Assembly (NCBI RefSeq): GCF_000684975.1
Contig: NZ_BAXZ01000021.1
Location: 1-64,000 of the forward strand
Source: Paraburkholderia acidipaludis NBRC 101816
Lineage (GTDB): Bacteria > Pseudomonadota > Gammaproteobacteria > Burkholderiales > Burkholderiaceae
Reading direction: 5' to 3'
DNA: 64,000 bases
Shown here: piece after piece, positions 35,110 to 43,789 of the stretch
How positions within the stretch are numbered: the first letter of the stretch is position 1
How the letters are laid out: each line of letters opens with the position of its first letter
Position numbers and translations under genes: made by a program
The notes under the pieces: model-generated
The model's database searches: none
The model's input: only the letters and a program-made list of their open reading frames with translations
What the model was told of the DNA's origin: nothing

Positions 35110-36564
35110 GTGAAATCGTCCGGTGTCGGCCAGCGTCACCTCTGGCTCATCTGTGCCGCCCTCGCGGGTGCGCCGCTCTTCGTCGGCCCAACCGGCCCGA
35201 CTGCCGCGCTGGCGCAGAACGCGGCCAGGCTCTCCAACCAGCAGCTCGATTCGCTCACCGCGCCCATTGCTCTGTATCCCGACGCACTGCTCGCCCAGGT
35301 GCTGATGGCCGCCACGTTTCCGCAGGACGTGCAGGCCGCGGCAGCGTGGTCGAAGGCCAATCCGAACCTGAAGGGCGACGACGCCGTGAAGGCAGTGGCT
35401 TCCCAGCCGTGGGATCCGAGCGTGCAGTCGCTCGTGGCGTTTCCGCAGGTGCTCGCCACCATGGACTCGAAGCCCGACTGGGTCCAGCAGATCGGCAACG
35501 CTTTTCTCGCGCAGCCCAACGACGTGATGGACTCGGTGCAACGCATGCGCGTGCTGGCGCAGAAGGCGGGCAACCTGAAGTCGAACGACCAGCAGAAGGT
35601 CGTCGTGCAGCCGGCCTCGAGCACCTCGACCACGCAAACGATCGTGATCGAGCCCGCCAGTCCGCAGGTTGTCTACGTGCCGACCTATAACCCCACCGTG
35701 GTGTACGGCGCGTGGCCCTATCCGGCGTATCCGCCCGTGTACATGCCGCCGCCTCCGGGGTATGCCATCGCCACGGGCTTCATGACCGGGCTCGCGTTCG
35801 GCGCGGGCGTGGCCGTGGCGAACTCGCTGTGGGGCGGTTTCAACTGGGGCGCGCATGACGTGAACATCAACGTCAACCGCTACAACAACATCAACGTCAA
35901 CAACCGCATCAACACGAACAACGCCACGTCGAACTGGAACCGCAACCAGAACGTCGAGCGCCGTAACCAGAACTTCAACGGCAACAATCTGAACCAGCAG
36001 CGCAACCAGTACCGCGGCTACGACCAGTCGCGCCAGCAGGCCGCGCAGGCGTTCCAGAACCGCACCGGCCAGAGCATGGGCGGCAACGCGAACGAACGGC
36101 TGCAGGGCATCCAGAATGGCGGCAACCGGCCCGGTGCCAATGGCGCGAACGGCGGCAATGCGCTCAACAACCGCGGACAGAACGCGAATGGCGGCAACGC
36201 GATGAACAATCGCGGACAAAACGAGAACCGCGCAAACGGCAATGGCCTGAACAATCGCGGCGAGAACGCGAACCGCCAGAACGACATCAACAACCGCGCC
36301 CAGAGCGCGAACCGCGACAACGCCTTGCGCGGGGCGGGCGACGGCAGCGGCGCGCGCGCCGACACGCAGCGCGGCCAGCAAAGCCGCGACGCCTTCCAGA
36401 ATCAGAATCGCGGCGGCATGGGCGGCGGCGGCCAGGCGGGCGGCGGTGCCCGGGGCGGATTCGGTGGAGGCGGTGGCGGGGGCGGCCGGCTGGGTGGCGG
36501 CGGTGGCGGGGGCGGCCGGCTGGGTGGCGGCGGTGGCGGTGAACGCCATCTGGGCCGACGTTGA
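35110..36564 (+). CDS. DUF3300-domain exported protein with Asn-rich and Gly-rich tail
   Basis: I chose GTG 35110 because AGGAGGA lies at 35096-35102; a TTG at 35062 would extend it without a site. The 484-residue product has a signal peptide (HLWLICAALAGAPLFVGPTGPTAALAQ) and the DUF3300 domain (about 38-190: LTAPIALYPDALLAQVLMAATFPQDVQAA; QVVYVPTYNPTVVYG). The second half is low-complexity: N-rich repeats (about 255-430, many NNRGQNAN-like units) and a tail of GGGGGGRL repeats. The function is unknown. It sits directly before a DUF2950 gene, a conserved pair. Surface or periplasmic location is likely. Confidence 0.88.
   Translation: MKSSGVGQRHLWLICAALAGAPLFVGPTGPTAALAQNAARLSNQQLDSLTAPIALYPDALLAQVLMAATFPQDVQAAAAWSKANPNLKGDDAVKAVASQPWDPSVQSLVAFPQVLATMDSKPDWVQQIGNAFLAQPNDVMDSVQRMRVLAQKAGNLKSNDQQKVVVQPASSTSTTQTIVIEPASPQVVYVPTYNPTVVYGAWPYPAYPPVYMPPPPGYAIATGFMTGLAFGAGVAVANSLWGGFNWGAHDVNINVNRYNNINVNNRINTNNATSNWNRNQNVERRNQNFNGNNLNQQRNQYRGYDQSRQQAAQAFQNRTGQSMGGNANERLQGIQNGGNRPGANGANGGNALNNRGQNANGGNAMNNRGQNENRANGNGLNNRGENANRQNDINNRAQSANRDNALRGAGDGSGARADTQRGQQSRDAFQNQNRGGMGGGGQAGGGARGGFGGGGGGGGRLGGGGGGGGRLGGGGGGERHLGRR
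36463..36540 (+). repeat. In-frame 30-bp tandem repeat in the DUF3300 tail
   Basis: A 30-bp unit ending GGCCGGCTG occurs at 36463-36492 and 36493-36522 (one base different), followed by an 18-bp partial copy to 36540. It encodes Gly-rich runs ending in RL. The unit length keeps frame, so copy number may vary between strains. Confidence 0.85.
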
Positions 36565-36584
36565 ATATCTACAGGAGTCTAGCG

Positions 36585-37535
36585 ATGATCCGTATTCAAG
36601 CACGCCGCCTGCCGCAAGACGCCAGTCGCCTTCGGACGCAGCTTCCGACGATCCGCCCACTCGGGCTTGCCGTTGCGCTCGCATTGGCGTTCGGCATGGG
36701 CGCCGCGCACGCGCAGGCTGTCTATCCCACGCCCGATGCCGCAGCCGAGGCATTCGAGAGCGCGCTCGCCACGAACGACCACGAAGCGATCAAGCACGTG
36801 ATGGGCGCCAACTTCGAGCAGTTCATCCCCACGCAGAACATCGGCGAAGAAGACGTCTACGACTTCCTCGGCGCATGGGCGAAGGGCCATCAGATCGTGC
36901 AGGACGACAAGCCGGTTGCGGGCAAGGCGAGTGCGCACCTCCAGGTGGGCGACAGCGGCTGGACGCTGCCCATTCCGATCGTGCAGGGCGCGCACGGCTG
37001 GAGCTTCGATCCGCGCGAGGGCGCGAGCGAAATACTCACGCGCCGCATCGGCCGCAACGAGCGCGCGGCGATGCTTACGTCGCTTGCCTATGTCGATGCT
37101 CAGAAGGAATACCAGTCGCAGATGCAGCACTACGCGCAACGCTTCGTGAGCACACCCGGCACGCACGACGGGCTCTACTGGCCGGTCGAGCCGGGCGAAG
37201 CCGAAAGCCCGCTCGGGCCGCTTGCCGCCACCATGCCGCACGACGCGAAGGTGGTGCCGAAAGAGGGCTATCACGGCTATCACTTCCGCATCCTCACGGC
37301 GCAGGGGGCGCATGCGAGCGGCGGCGCGCGCAACTATCTCGAGAACGGGCAGCTTGCCGGCGGCTTCGCGCTGATCGCGTGGCCGGCCGACTATGGCAAG
37401 ACGGGGGTGATGAGCTTTATCGTCAATCAGGACGGCCAGATTTACCAGAAGAATCTCGGGCCGAACGGCGCGCGCACGGCGGCGGCAATCAAAACGTTCG
37501 ACCCCGATCCGTCCTGGCAAACCACCACGCCGTGA
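36585..37535 (+). CDS. DUF2950-domain exported protein
   Basis: ATG 36585 follows ACAGGAG, 20 nt after the DUF3300 gene. The 316-residue product has a long signal peptide (PLGLAVALALAFGMGAAHAQ, cut near residue 43) and the DUF2950 region: YPTPDAAAEAFESAL, GWSFDPREGASEILTRRIGRNE, DGLYWPVEPGEAESPLGPL, GYHFRILTAQG, KTGVMSFIVNQDGQIYQKNLG. Function is not established. The two DUF genes probably make one envelope complex. Confidence 0.9.
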   Translation: MIRIQARRLPQDASRLRTQLPTIRPLGLAVALALAFGMGAAHAQAVYPTPDAAAEAFESALATNDHEAIKHVMGANFEQFIPTQNIGEEDVYDFLGAWAKGHQIVQDDKPVAGKASAHLQVGDSGWTLPIPIVQGAHGWSFDPREGASEILTRRIGRNERAAMLTSLAYVDAQKEYQSQMQHYAQRFVSTPGTHDGLYWPVEPGEAESPLGPLAATMPHDAKVVPKEGYHGYHFRILTAQGAHASGGARNYLENGQLAGGFALIAWPADYGKTGVMSFIVNQDGQIYQKNLGPNGARTAAAIKTFDPDPSWQTTTP

Positions 37536-37679
37536 GCGGAGCGCCAAGGGTATGAACTGTCGGCCGGCGTCGGGTCGTGACTCGCGACGCCGCGCGCACG
37601 CCGGGTTGTTCTATGCTGATTGGGCGGGTACGCGAATTGCTGTTCACGTGCCCGCCCTTTCTTTCGCGTGGAGACAACA

Positions 37680-38267
37680 ATGCAACGACGACATTTCATC
37701 CTCACGGCAGGCGCGGCCCTTGCCTCGGGCGGTCTGGCCCTCGCGGGCTGTACCACCACGCCAGGGTCATCTCCCACCGCCGCGGACAACGCCTCGAAGC
37801 GCGCATCGATCGACTCGAGCGTGAGCGGCACGATGAGCAGGCTTTACTCCACGGTGCCGGGTTCGCACGAACTCGTCGCCAAATCGCGCGGGGTGCTCGT
37901 GTTCCCGTCGGTGCTGCAGGCGGGTTTCATCGTCGGCGGGCAGTACGGCGAAGGCGCGCTGCGCGTGGGCGAAGCCTCGGTGGGCTACTACAGCACCGTG
38001 TCGGGGTCGTTCGGACTGCAGGCCGGGGCGCAGTCGAAGGCCATCATCTTCTGCTTCATGACCCAGGATGCGCTCAACCGGTTCCGCAGTTCGGATGGTT
38101 GGTCGGTGGGCGCCGACGCTTCCGTGGCGCTCGTGAAGGTCGGGGCGAACGGTGCGGTCGACACGACCACGGCCACGGCGCCCGTCGAAGTCTTCGTGAT
38201 GACCAATGCCGGCCTGATGGGCGATATCTCGCTGGCAGGCACGAAGGTCTCGCGTCTCAATATCTAG
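37680..38267 (+). CDS. SYLF/YSC84-domain lipoprotein
   Basis: ATG 37680 follows GTGGAGAC. The 195-residue protein has a Tat-like start (RRHF) and lipobox (LALAGC, Cys about residue 24), then a SYLF domain: LVAKSRGVLVFPSVLQAGFIVGGQYGEGALRV, YYSTVSGSFGLQAGAQSKAIIFCFM, DASVALVKVGANG, VEVFVMTNAGLMGDISLAGTKVSRL. Bacterial SYLF lipoproteins are envelope proteins of unclear role; eukaryotic SYLF domains bind phosphoinositides. The ~145-nt gap upstream contains no other gene. Confidence 0.9.
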   Translation: MQRRHFILTAGAALASGGLALAGCTTTPGSSPTAADNASKRASIDSSVSGTMSRLYSTVPGSHELVAKSRGVLVFPSVLQAGFIVGGQYGEGALRVGEASVGYYSTVSGSFGLQAGAQSKAIIFCFMTQDALNRFRSSDGWSVGADASVALVKVGANGAVDTTTATAPVEVFVMTNAGLMGDISLAGTKVSRLNI

Positions 38268-38275
38268 GAAGACCG

Positions 38276-38307
38276 AACCGGACGAGACATCGGCGTCACG
38301 TCCGGTT
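38276..38307 (+). terminator. Stem-loop after the SYLF gene
   Basis: AACCGGACG (38276-38284) and CGTCCGGTT (38299-38307) form a perfect 9-bp stem with a 14-nt loop, 8 nt after the stop codon. A short T run follows only at about 38318, so it may be a weak intrinsic terminator or an mRNA end-stabiliser. Confidence 0.45.
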
Positions 38308-38496
38308 AATCTGGGGCCCGTTTTTCGTGCGAACGGTCCCCAGCACGGCTGCCGGTTGCGCCGGCAGTACGTCCCTTGCGCCTCGTTCGGGCGCGGATCA
38401 TGGATATCCCCTATGCAGGCGTCCGGCCTATATGCCGATACGCCGAACGGGCCGCGCCTTCGGGTGAAGAGCGGCCACTACGCTATGGGTTATTCA

Positions 38497-40119
38497 ATGC
38501 TAAAGAACCTCACTATTCGCGGGGGGCTCACCCTCGTCATCGGCGCCTTCATTGTGTTTTTGCTGATCGTGATCGGCGTGGCCTACGGCGCGCTCAAGCT
38601 CACGAACGACAGTCTCACGGAAGTGCGCACGGGCGCGCAGGCGCTGTCCGACCTGAAGACCAGCTCGGAAAAACTGCTGCAGGTGCGCCTCGAGCTTTCC
38701 GGCTATGAGACGCGCTTCAGCGTCGGCAAGTCCACCGACGGGATGCTCGACCACGCGCAGCATGTGCTCACCCAGTCGAACGAACAGTTCCGCCGCTACA
38801 GCGCGGGCCCCTTTGCCGATCCCGAGCAGGCGCAGCTAGTCGAGGCTGTCGCGAAGGCGCGCGCCGCGCTCGTGAACCAGGCGTTGGAGCCGGAGTACAA
38901 GGCGCTCGTCGACAACGACTTCAATACCTTTCGCACGATCCAGGGCGAAACCGCCGATGCCTTTTATGCCGACTATGCGAAGGCGATCGACGCCCTGGAG
39001 CAGTGGCATGTCGCGCGCGGCCAGCACGATGCCGATACGGCCGCGCAACGGTTCCGGCTTTCGCTCATCGTGTTCGGCGTGATCGGCGCAGTTGGCCTCG
39101 CGCTGGGGCTGATGGCGCGCGCGGGGCTGGCGGCGGCCGTCATCAAGCCCGTCAACCAGGCGATCCGTCATTTTCAGCGCATTGCCGCGGGCGACCTGAG
39201 CGTGGACGTGCGCGTGCGCTCGAACAACGAGATGGGGCAACTGCTGGGCGCGCTCGTGCAGATGCGCGACGGCTTGACCGGCACCGTCTCGCGCGTGCGC
39301 GGCGGCACCGAGGAAATCTCGCAGGGCGCGAACCAGATCTCGGCGGGCAATGCCGATCTGTCCGACCGCACCTCGCAGCAGGCGGCGGCGCTGGAGCAGA
39401 CCGCGGCGAGCCTCGAGGAACTCTCCGGCGCGGTGCGCCAGAACACGGCGAGCGCCAAGGAGGCGAGCGGCCTGGCTCAGGGCGCGCTCGATACCGTGAC
39501 GCGGGGCGCGGACGTGGTGGCGCGCGTGAACGCGACGATGAGCGAGATCTCGTCTTCGTCGCAGAAGGTCGAGGAGATCACCGGCATCATCGAAGGCATC
39601 GCGTTCCAGACCAACATCCTCGCGCTGAACGCCGCCGTCGAGGCCGCTCGCGCGGGCGAACAGGGCCGCGGCTTCGCGGTGGTCGCGAGCGAGGTGCGCA
39701 GCCTCGCGCAGCGTTCGGGCACGGCGGCCAAGGAGATCAAGGAGCTGATCTCGGCTTCCGTGGCGACGGTGGGCTCGGGCGCACGGCTCGTAGCCGAGGC
39801 GCGCAGCACGATGGACGCGGCGCGCGACGCCGTGGCGCGCGTGAACCACATCATGCGCGAGATCGAGGCGGCGACTCACGAGCAGAGCGACGGCATCGAG
39901 CAGGTCAACCGTGCGATCGCGCAGATCGACGAGGTGACGCAGCGCAACGCAGCGCTGGTGGAAGAGGTGGCGGCCTCGGCCCAGTCGCTCGAATCGCAGG
40001 CCCAGTTGCTGCGCGAGGCCGTCTCCGTGTTCAGGACGAGCGAAGCGGCGAGGCACGTCATGACGCACGAAGCGGCTGGCGCCGAAGTGCCGATGCTGGC
40101 TGCGCCGGCCCTGGCGTGA
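38497..40119 (+). CDS. Methyl-accepting chemotaxis protein (Tar-like layout)
   Basis: I chose ATG 38497 (MLKNLTIRGGLTLVIG), the usual N terminus of Burkholderia receptors; in-frame ATGs further upstream give an atypical leader. The 540 residues comprise helix 1 (LTLVIGAFIVFLLIVIGVAYGAL), a ~150-residue periplasmic four-helix sensor, helix 2 (LSLIVFGVIGAVGLALGLM), HAMP and a full cytosolic hairpin with the conserved tip (IEGIAFQTNILALNAAVEAARAGEQGRGFAVVASEVRSLAQRS, in order). Gln/Glu pairs for methylation are present (SQQAAALEQTAASLEEL). There is no C-terminal pentapeptide tether for CheR. The ligand is unknown. Confidence 0.93.
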   Translation: MLKNLTIRGGLTLVIGAFIVFLLIVIGVAYGALKLTNDSLTEVRTGAQALSDLKTSSEKLLQVRLELSGYETRFSVGKSTDGMLDHAQHVLTQSNEQFRRYSAGPFADPEQAQLVEAVAKARAALVNQALEPEYKALVDNDFNTFRTIQGETADAFYADYAKAIDALEQWHVARGQHDADTAAQRFRLSLIVFGVIGAVGLALGLMARAGLAAAVIKPVNQAIRHFQRIAAGDLSVDVRVRSNNEMGQLLGALVQMRDGLTGTVSRVRGGTEEISQGANQISAGNADLSDRTSQQAAALEQTAASLEELSGAVRQNTASAKEASGLAQGALDTVTRGADVVARVNATMSEISSSSQKVEEITGIIEGIAFQTNILALNAAVEAARAGEQGRGFAVVASEVRSLAQRSGTAAKEIKELISASVATVGSGARLVAEARSTMDAARDAVARVNHIMREIEAATHEQSDGIEQVNRAIAQIDEVTQRNAALVEEVAASAQSLESQAQLLREAVSVFRTSEAARHVMTHEAAGAEVPMLAAPALA

Positions 40120-40206
40120 GGTCTTGACCTGACGGCCTGAAGTTGCCCCTCCCCGGCAATTCGCATTTGCGCGCCGGGGCGGTGACGCGGGCGGCGGCGC
40201 AGGCCT

Positions 40207-41136
40207 TTAAGCGTCCTCCGCCTGCCCCGTCAGCATCTCGATGAACCGCTCCGCCGGCGGCGAAAGCGCGCCGCCTTTGCGCGTGACGATCCCGAAGCTT
40301 TGCGACTGCGATTGCAGCGCGATCGGCAGAATCCGCAGCATGCCGTGCTGCGCGCACAGGTTCGCCACGTCCGCGGGCAACACCGAAACGAGCCCGGAGT
40401 CCTGCATCAGCAGCGTGATCGTCACGAAGGTCGAAGCGGTCGAAATCGGGTTGGTCGGCAGTGCGAATCCGGCAAGATCCATCTCGCGCTCCACCAGCGC
40501 GCGCAGCGGCATCTGCGTCGGGTAGACCACCCAGCGGTGGCCGACGAGGTCGCGCCATCCCACGTCGGCGGGCAACGGCGGGTGCGCATGGCCCACCACC
40601 ACGGCAAGCGGCTCGTCGCCGATCTTGCGGTAGTGATACTTCGAAGGCTGATCGCTCACCGCGGCGCGTCCGATCACGAGGTCCAGGTGCCCTTCGTCGA
40701 GCTGCAGCAGCATCTTCGCGCTCGTGTCCTCGACGATCTCGACCGAGAGGTTGGGCTGGCTCGCGTGCAGCCGGTCGATGACCGGCACGACGATCTCGGG
40801 AATCGCCCCCATGATCGAGCCGATCGCGAGCCGGCCGCCGCGCCCGCTGCGGATCTCCGAAATGTCCTCGCAGAGCGCGTTGAGGTCGGTCGTCAACAGC
40901 CGCGCGTAGCGGATCACGCAGTGGCCGAACTGGTTCGCGATCATGCCGTTTTTCGAACGCTCGAAGAGCGGCGCGTCGAGCATCGACTCCAGCTCGTGCA
41001 GCATCTTGCTCGCGGCCGATTGCGTCATCGACATCGCGCCCGCCGCCTTGTGCAGCGATTTGTATTCGTCGAGTGCGATCAGCAGCTGCAGCTGGCGGAT
41101 CCGCAGCCTCGACAACAGGGCATCCAGGGTTTTCAT
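40207..41136 (-). CDS. LysR-family regulator of the sugar-diacid operon
   Basis: The 309-residue protein has a LysR helix-turn-helix (LRIRQLQLLIALDEYKSLHKAAGAMSMTQSAASKMLHELESMLDAPLFER in order) and a C-terminal effector domain. It resembles the GbpR/galactose-binding-regulator-like subgroup. It is divergent from garD (119 bp), so it most likely controls the operon at 41256-47664 in response to the diacid or an intermediate. Confidence 0.9.
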   Translation of the reverse strand: MKTLDALLSRLRIRQLQLLIALDEYKSLHKAAGAMSMTQSAASKMLHELESMLDAPLFERSKNGMIANQFGHCVIRYARLLTTDLNALCEDISEIRSGRGGRLAIGSIMGAIPEIVVPVIDRLHASQPNLSVEIVEDTSAKMLLQLDEGHLDLVIGRAAVSDQPSKYHYRKIGDEPLAVVVGHAHPPLPADVGWRDLVGHRWVVYPTQMPLRALVEREMDLAGFALPTNPISTASTFVTITLLMQDSGLVSVLPADVANLCAQHGMLRILPIALQSQSQSFGIVTRKGGALSPPAERFIEMLTGQAEDA

Positions 41137-41157
41137 CTAAGTCGTAAAAGCGATCAC

Positions 41158-41173
41158 GAGATGGAAATTTCTC
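41158..41173. promoter_or_regulatory. Candidate LysR operator between the regulator and garD
   Basis: GAGATGGAAATTTCTC is an imperfect 16-bp palindrome centred on GAAATTTC in the divergent intergenic region, about 83 bp before garD. Position and symmetry fit a LysR site; the strict T-N11-A rule was not confirmed. Confidence 0.4.
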
Positions 41174-41255
41174 AATATACAGGTGCGAAAGGCGGCCCGT
41201 ATAGTCTCGGCTGGAGACGGTCTCCGGCGCCCCCGCGCCTTCCTGGAACACCACA

Positions 41256-42827
41256 ATGGCAACACTCAGCGACGAAACGGCTCGCCTCAACCCGACTTCC
41301 CCCATCATCCGGCTGCACCGCAACGACGACGTGGTCATCGCCCGCTCCCAGCTCGTGGGCGGCACGACGCTGCCCGGCGAGGGCGTGACGGTGGCGGGCC
41401 TCGTTCCCGCCGGCCACAAGGTAGCGGTTCGCGCGATCGCGCCGGGCCAGCCCGTGCGCCGCTACGGCCAGATCATCGGCTTCGCGAGCCGCCCGATCGC
41501 AGCCGGCGAGCATGTGCATACGCACAATCTCGCGATGGGCGAGTTTCAGCGTGATTACGCCTTCTGCGAAGACGCGAAACCGACCCGTTATGCCGCGACG
41601 AGCGCGACCTTCGAGGGCATCGTGCGTCCGGATGGACGCGTCGCGACGCGCAATTACATCGGCATCCTTACGTCGGTCAATTGCTCCGCGACGGTCGCGC
41701 GCGCGATCGCGGACCACTTCCGGCGCGACATCCACCCCGAAGCGCTCGCCGCCTACCCGAACGTGGACGGCGTGGTCGCGCTCACGCACGGCGTGGGCTG
41801 CGCGGTGGATGCCGAAGGCGAAGGACTCGCGATCCTGCAGCGCACGCTGGGCGGCTACGCGATCCATCCGAACTTCGCGGCGGTGCTCGTGATCGGGCTG
41901 GGTTGCGAGACCAACCAGATCACGCGGCTCGTGGAGAAGCAGCATCTTGAGGGCATGGTCGCTTCCGGGCGCCTCAGCACGTACAACATCCAGGACGCGG
42001 GCGGCACCGTCAAGTCGATCGCACGCGGCATCGACCGCGTCGAGAGTCTGCTTGCGCAAGCGAACGAGGTGCGCCGCGAGCCGGCGCCGGTTTCGCATCT
42101 CGTGGTCGGCCTGCAGTGCGGCGGCTCGGACGGCTACTCGGGCATTTCGGCAAACCCGGCGCTCGGCGCGGCCGTCGATCTGCTGGTGGCGAACGGCGGC
42201 ACGGCAATTCTCTCCGAAACGCCGGAAATCTACGGCGCCGAACATCTGCTTACGCGCCGTGCCGAGCGCCCCGAAGTGGCGGGCAAGCTCGTCGAGCGCA
42301 TTCGCTGGTGGGAGGATTATTGCGCGCGCAACCATGCGGCGATGGACAACAATCCCTCGGCGGGCAACAAGGCGGGCGGTCTCACCACCGTGCTCGAAAA
42401 GTCGCTGGGCGGCATCGCGAAGGCGGGCCACACGAATCTCGTCGACGTGTACGAGTATGCGCAGCCGGTCGCGGCGAAGGGACTCGTGTTCATGGACACG
42501 CCAGGCTATGACCCGATCTCCGCGACCGGCCAGGTGGCGGGCGGCGCGAACCTGATCTGCTTCACGACGGGACGCGGCTCCGCGTATGGCTGCGCGCCGA
42601 CGCCCTCGGTCAAGATCGCGACCAACGAGGCGCTGTGGCAGCGCCAGCAGGACGACATGGACCTGAACTGCGGGCCGATTCTCGCGGGCGAGAAGTCGAT
42701 CGAGGAAGTGGGCGCCGAACTATTCCAGCTCATGCTCGACGTGGCGTCCGGCCAGCGTTCGCGCAGCGAGATACACGGCTATGGACAGAATGAATTCGTG
42801 CCCTGGCAGATTGGCGCGATTACCTGA
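41256..42827 (+). CDS. garD: Galactarate dehydratase (GarD/UxaA family)
   Basis: The 523 residues equal the length of E. coli GarD. An N-terminal SAF domain (about 15-100, IRLHRNDDVVIARSQLVGGTTLPGEGVTVAG; AGEHVHTHNLAMGEF) is followed by the dehydratase domains with GIVRPDGRVATRNYIGILTSVNCSATVARAI, THGVGCAVDAEGEG, GLGCETNQI, LQCGGSDGYSGISANPALGAAVD and FTTGRGSAYGCAPTPSVKIATN; the Cys/His residues bind iron or calcium in the family. It would dehydrate galactarate (or a related diacid) to 5-dehydro-4-deoxy-D-glucarate. The UxaA-type altronate reaction is the alternative. The next gene, a DapA-family dehydratase, and an aldehyde dehydrogenase fit the diacid route. Confidence 0.85.
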   Translation: MATLSDETARLNPTSPIIRLHRNDDVVIARSQLVGGTTLPGEGVTVAGLVPAGHKVAVRAIAPGQPVRRYGQIIGFASRPIAAGEHVHTHNLAMGEFQRDYAFCEDAKPTRYAATSATFEGIVRPDGRVATRNYIGILTSVNCSATVARAIADHFRRDIHPEALAAYPNVDGVVALTHGVGCAVDAEGEGLAILQRTLGGYAIHPNFAAVLVIGLGCETNQITRLVEKQHLEGMVASGRLSTYNIQDAGGTVKSIARGIDRVESLLAQANEVRREPAPVSHLVVGLQCGGSDGYSGISANPALGAAVDLLVANGGTAILSETPEIYGAEHLLTRRAERPEVAGKLVERIRWWEDYCARNHAAMDNNPSAGNKAGGLTTVLEKSLGGIAKAGHTNLVDVYEYAQPVAAKGLVFMDTPGYDPISATGQVAGGANLICFTTGRGSAYGCAPTPSVKIATNEALWQRQQDDMDLNCGPILAGEKSIEEVGAELFQLMLDVASGQRSRSEIHGYGQNEFVPWQIGAIT

Positions 42828-42858
42828 CGGCAGCCGGCAACCACGAACCGAATCCATC

Positions 42859-43788
42859 ATGAAGACTACTTCCCAGACGCCCTATCTAGGCGTGTTCCCC
42901 GTCGTTCCGACCATCTTCGACGATGACGGCCGGCTCGATCTCGACGGCCAGAAGCGCTGCGTCGATTTCATGATCGACGCGGGCTCCAACGGCCTTTGCA
43001 TTCTTGCGAACTTCTCCGAGCAGTTCGCGCTTTCCGACGCCGAGCGCGACACCGTCATGCATGCCGTGCTCGACCACGTGGCAGGCCGCGTGCCGGTGAT
43101 CGTGACCACGACGCATTTCAGCTCGCTCGTGTGCGCGGCGCGCAGCCGCGCGGCCCAGGACGCGGGCGCGGCGATGGTCATGATCATGCCGCCGTACCAC
43201 GGCGCGACCATCCGCGTGAGCGAGCGCGCGGTGTTCGACTTCTTCACGGAAGTTTCGGACGCGATCGACATTCCCGTCATGATCCAGGACGCGCCGGTGG
43301 CGGGCACGCCGCTTTCGGCCGCGTTTCTCGCGAAGATGGCGCGCGAGATCGAGCCTGTTTCGTACTTCAAGATCGAAACCGCACAGGCCGCGGCGAAGCT
43401 GCGCGAGCTGATCGAGCTGGGCGGCGACGCGGTGATCGGCCCGTGGGACGGCGAGGAGGCGATCACGCTGATGGCGGATCTCGAAGCCGGCGCAACGGGA
43501 GCGATGACGGGGGGCGGCTACCCCGACGGCATCCGCACGATCATCGACGCCTACGCGGCCGGCGACGCCGAACGCGCGGCCGAACTCTATCAGCGGTGGC
43601 TGCCGCTCATCAACTACGAGAACCGCCAATGCGGGCTCGCGGCGTGCAAGGAGCTCATGAAGGCGGGCGGCGTGATCCGCTCCGCGGCGCTGCGCCGTCC
43701 GCTCCCGCCGGTTCATCCCGCGACGCGCGAGGGCCTCTTGCGGGTCGCGCGTCGTCTCGATCCACTCGTTTTGCACTGGGGACATTGA
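42859..43788 (+). CDS. Probable 5-dehydro-4-deoxyglucarate dehydratase (DapA family)
   Basis: ATG 42859 starts 31 nt after garD; an in-frame upstream ATG at 42781 lies inside garD. The 309-residue TIM barrel has DapA-family features: VFPVVPTIFDDDGRLDLDGQKRCVDFMIDAGSNGL, the Schiff-base Lys in VSYFKIETAQ and the Tyr of MPPYHG, and GATGAMTGGGYPDG. By context it would dehydrate and decarboxylate the GarD product to 2-oxoglutarate semialdehyde. An L-2-keto-3-deoxyarabonate dehydratase is the main alternative, giving the same product. Confidence 0.78.
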   Translation: MKTTSQTPYLGVFPVVPTIFDDDGRLDLDGQKRCVDFMIDAGSNGLCILANFSEQFALSDAERDTVMHAVLDHVAGRVPVIVTTTHFSSLVCAARSRAAQDAGAAMVMIMPPYHGATIRVSERAVFDFFTEVSDAIDIPVMIQDAPVAGTPLSAAFLAKMAREIEPVSYFKIETAQAAAKLRELIELGGDAVIGPWDGEEAITLMADLEAGATGAMTGGGYPDGIRTIIDAYAAGDAERAAELYQRWLPLINYENRQCGLAACKELMKAGGVIRSAALRRPLPPVHPATREGLLRVARRLDPLVLHWGH

Positions 43789-43789
43789 T

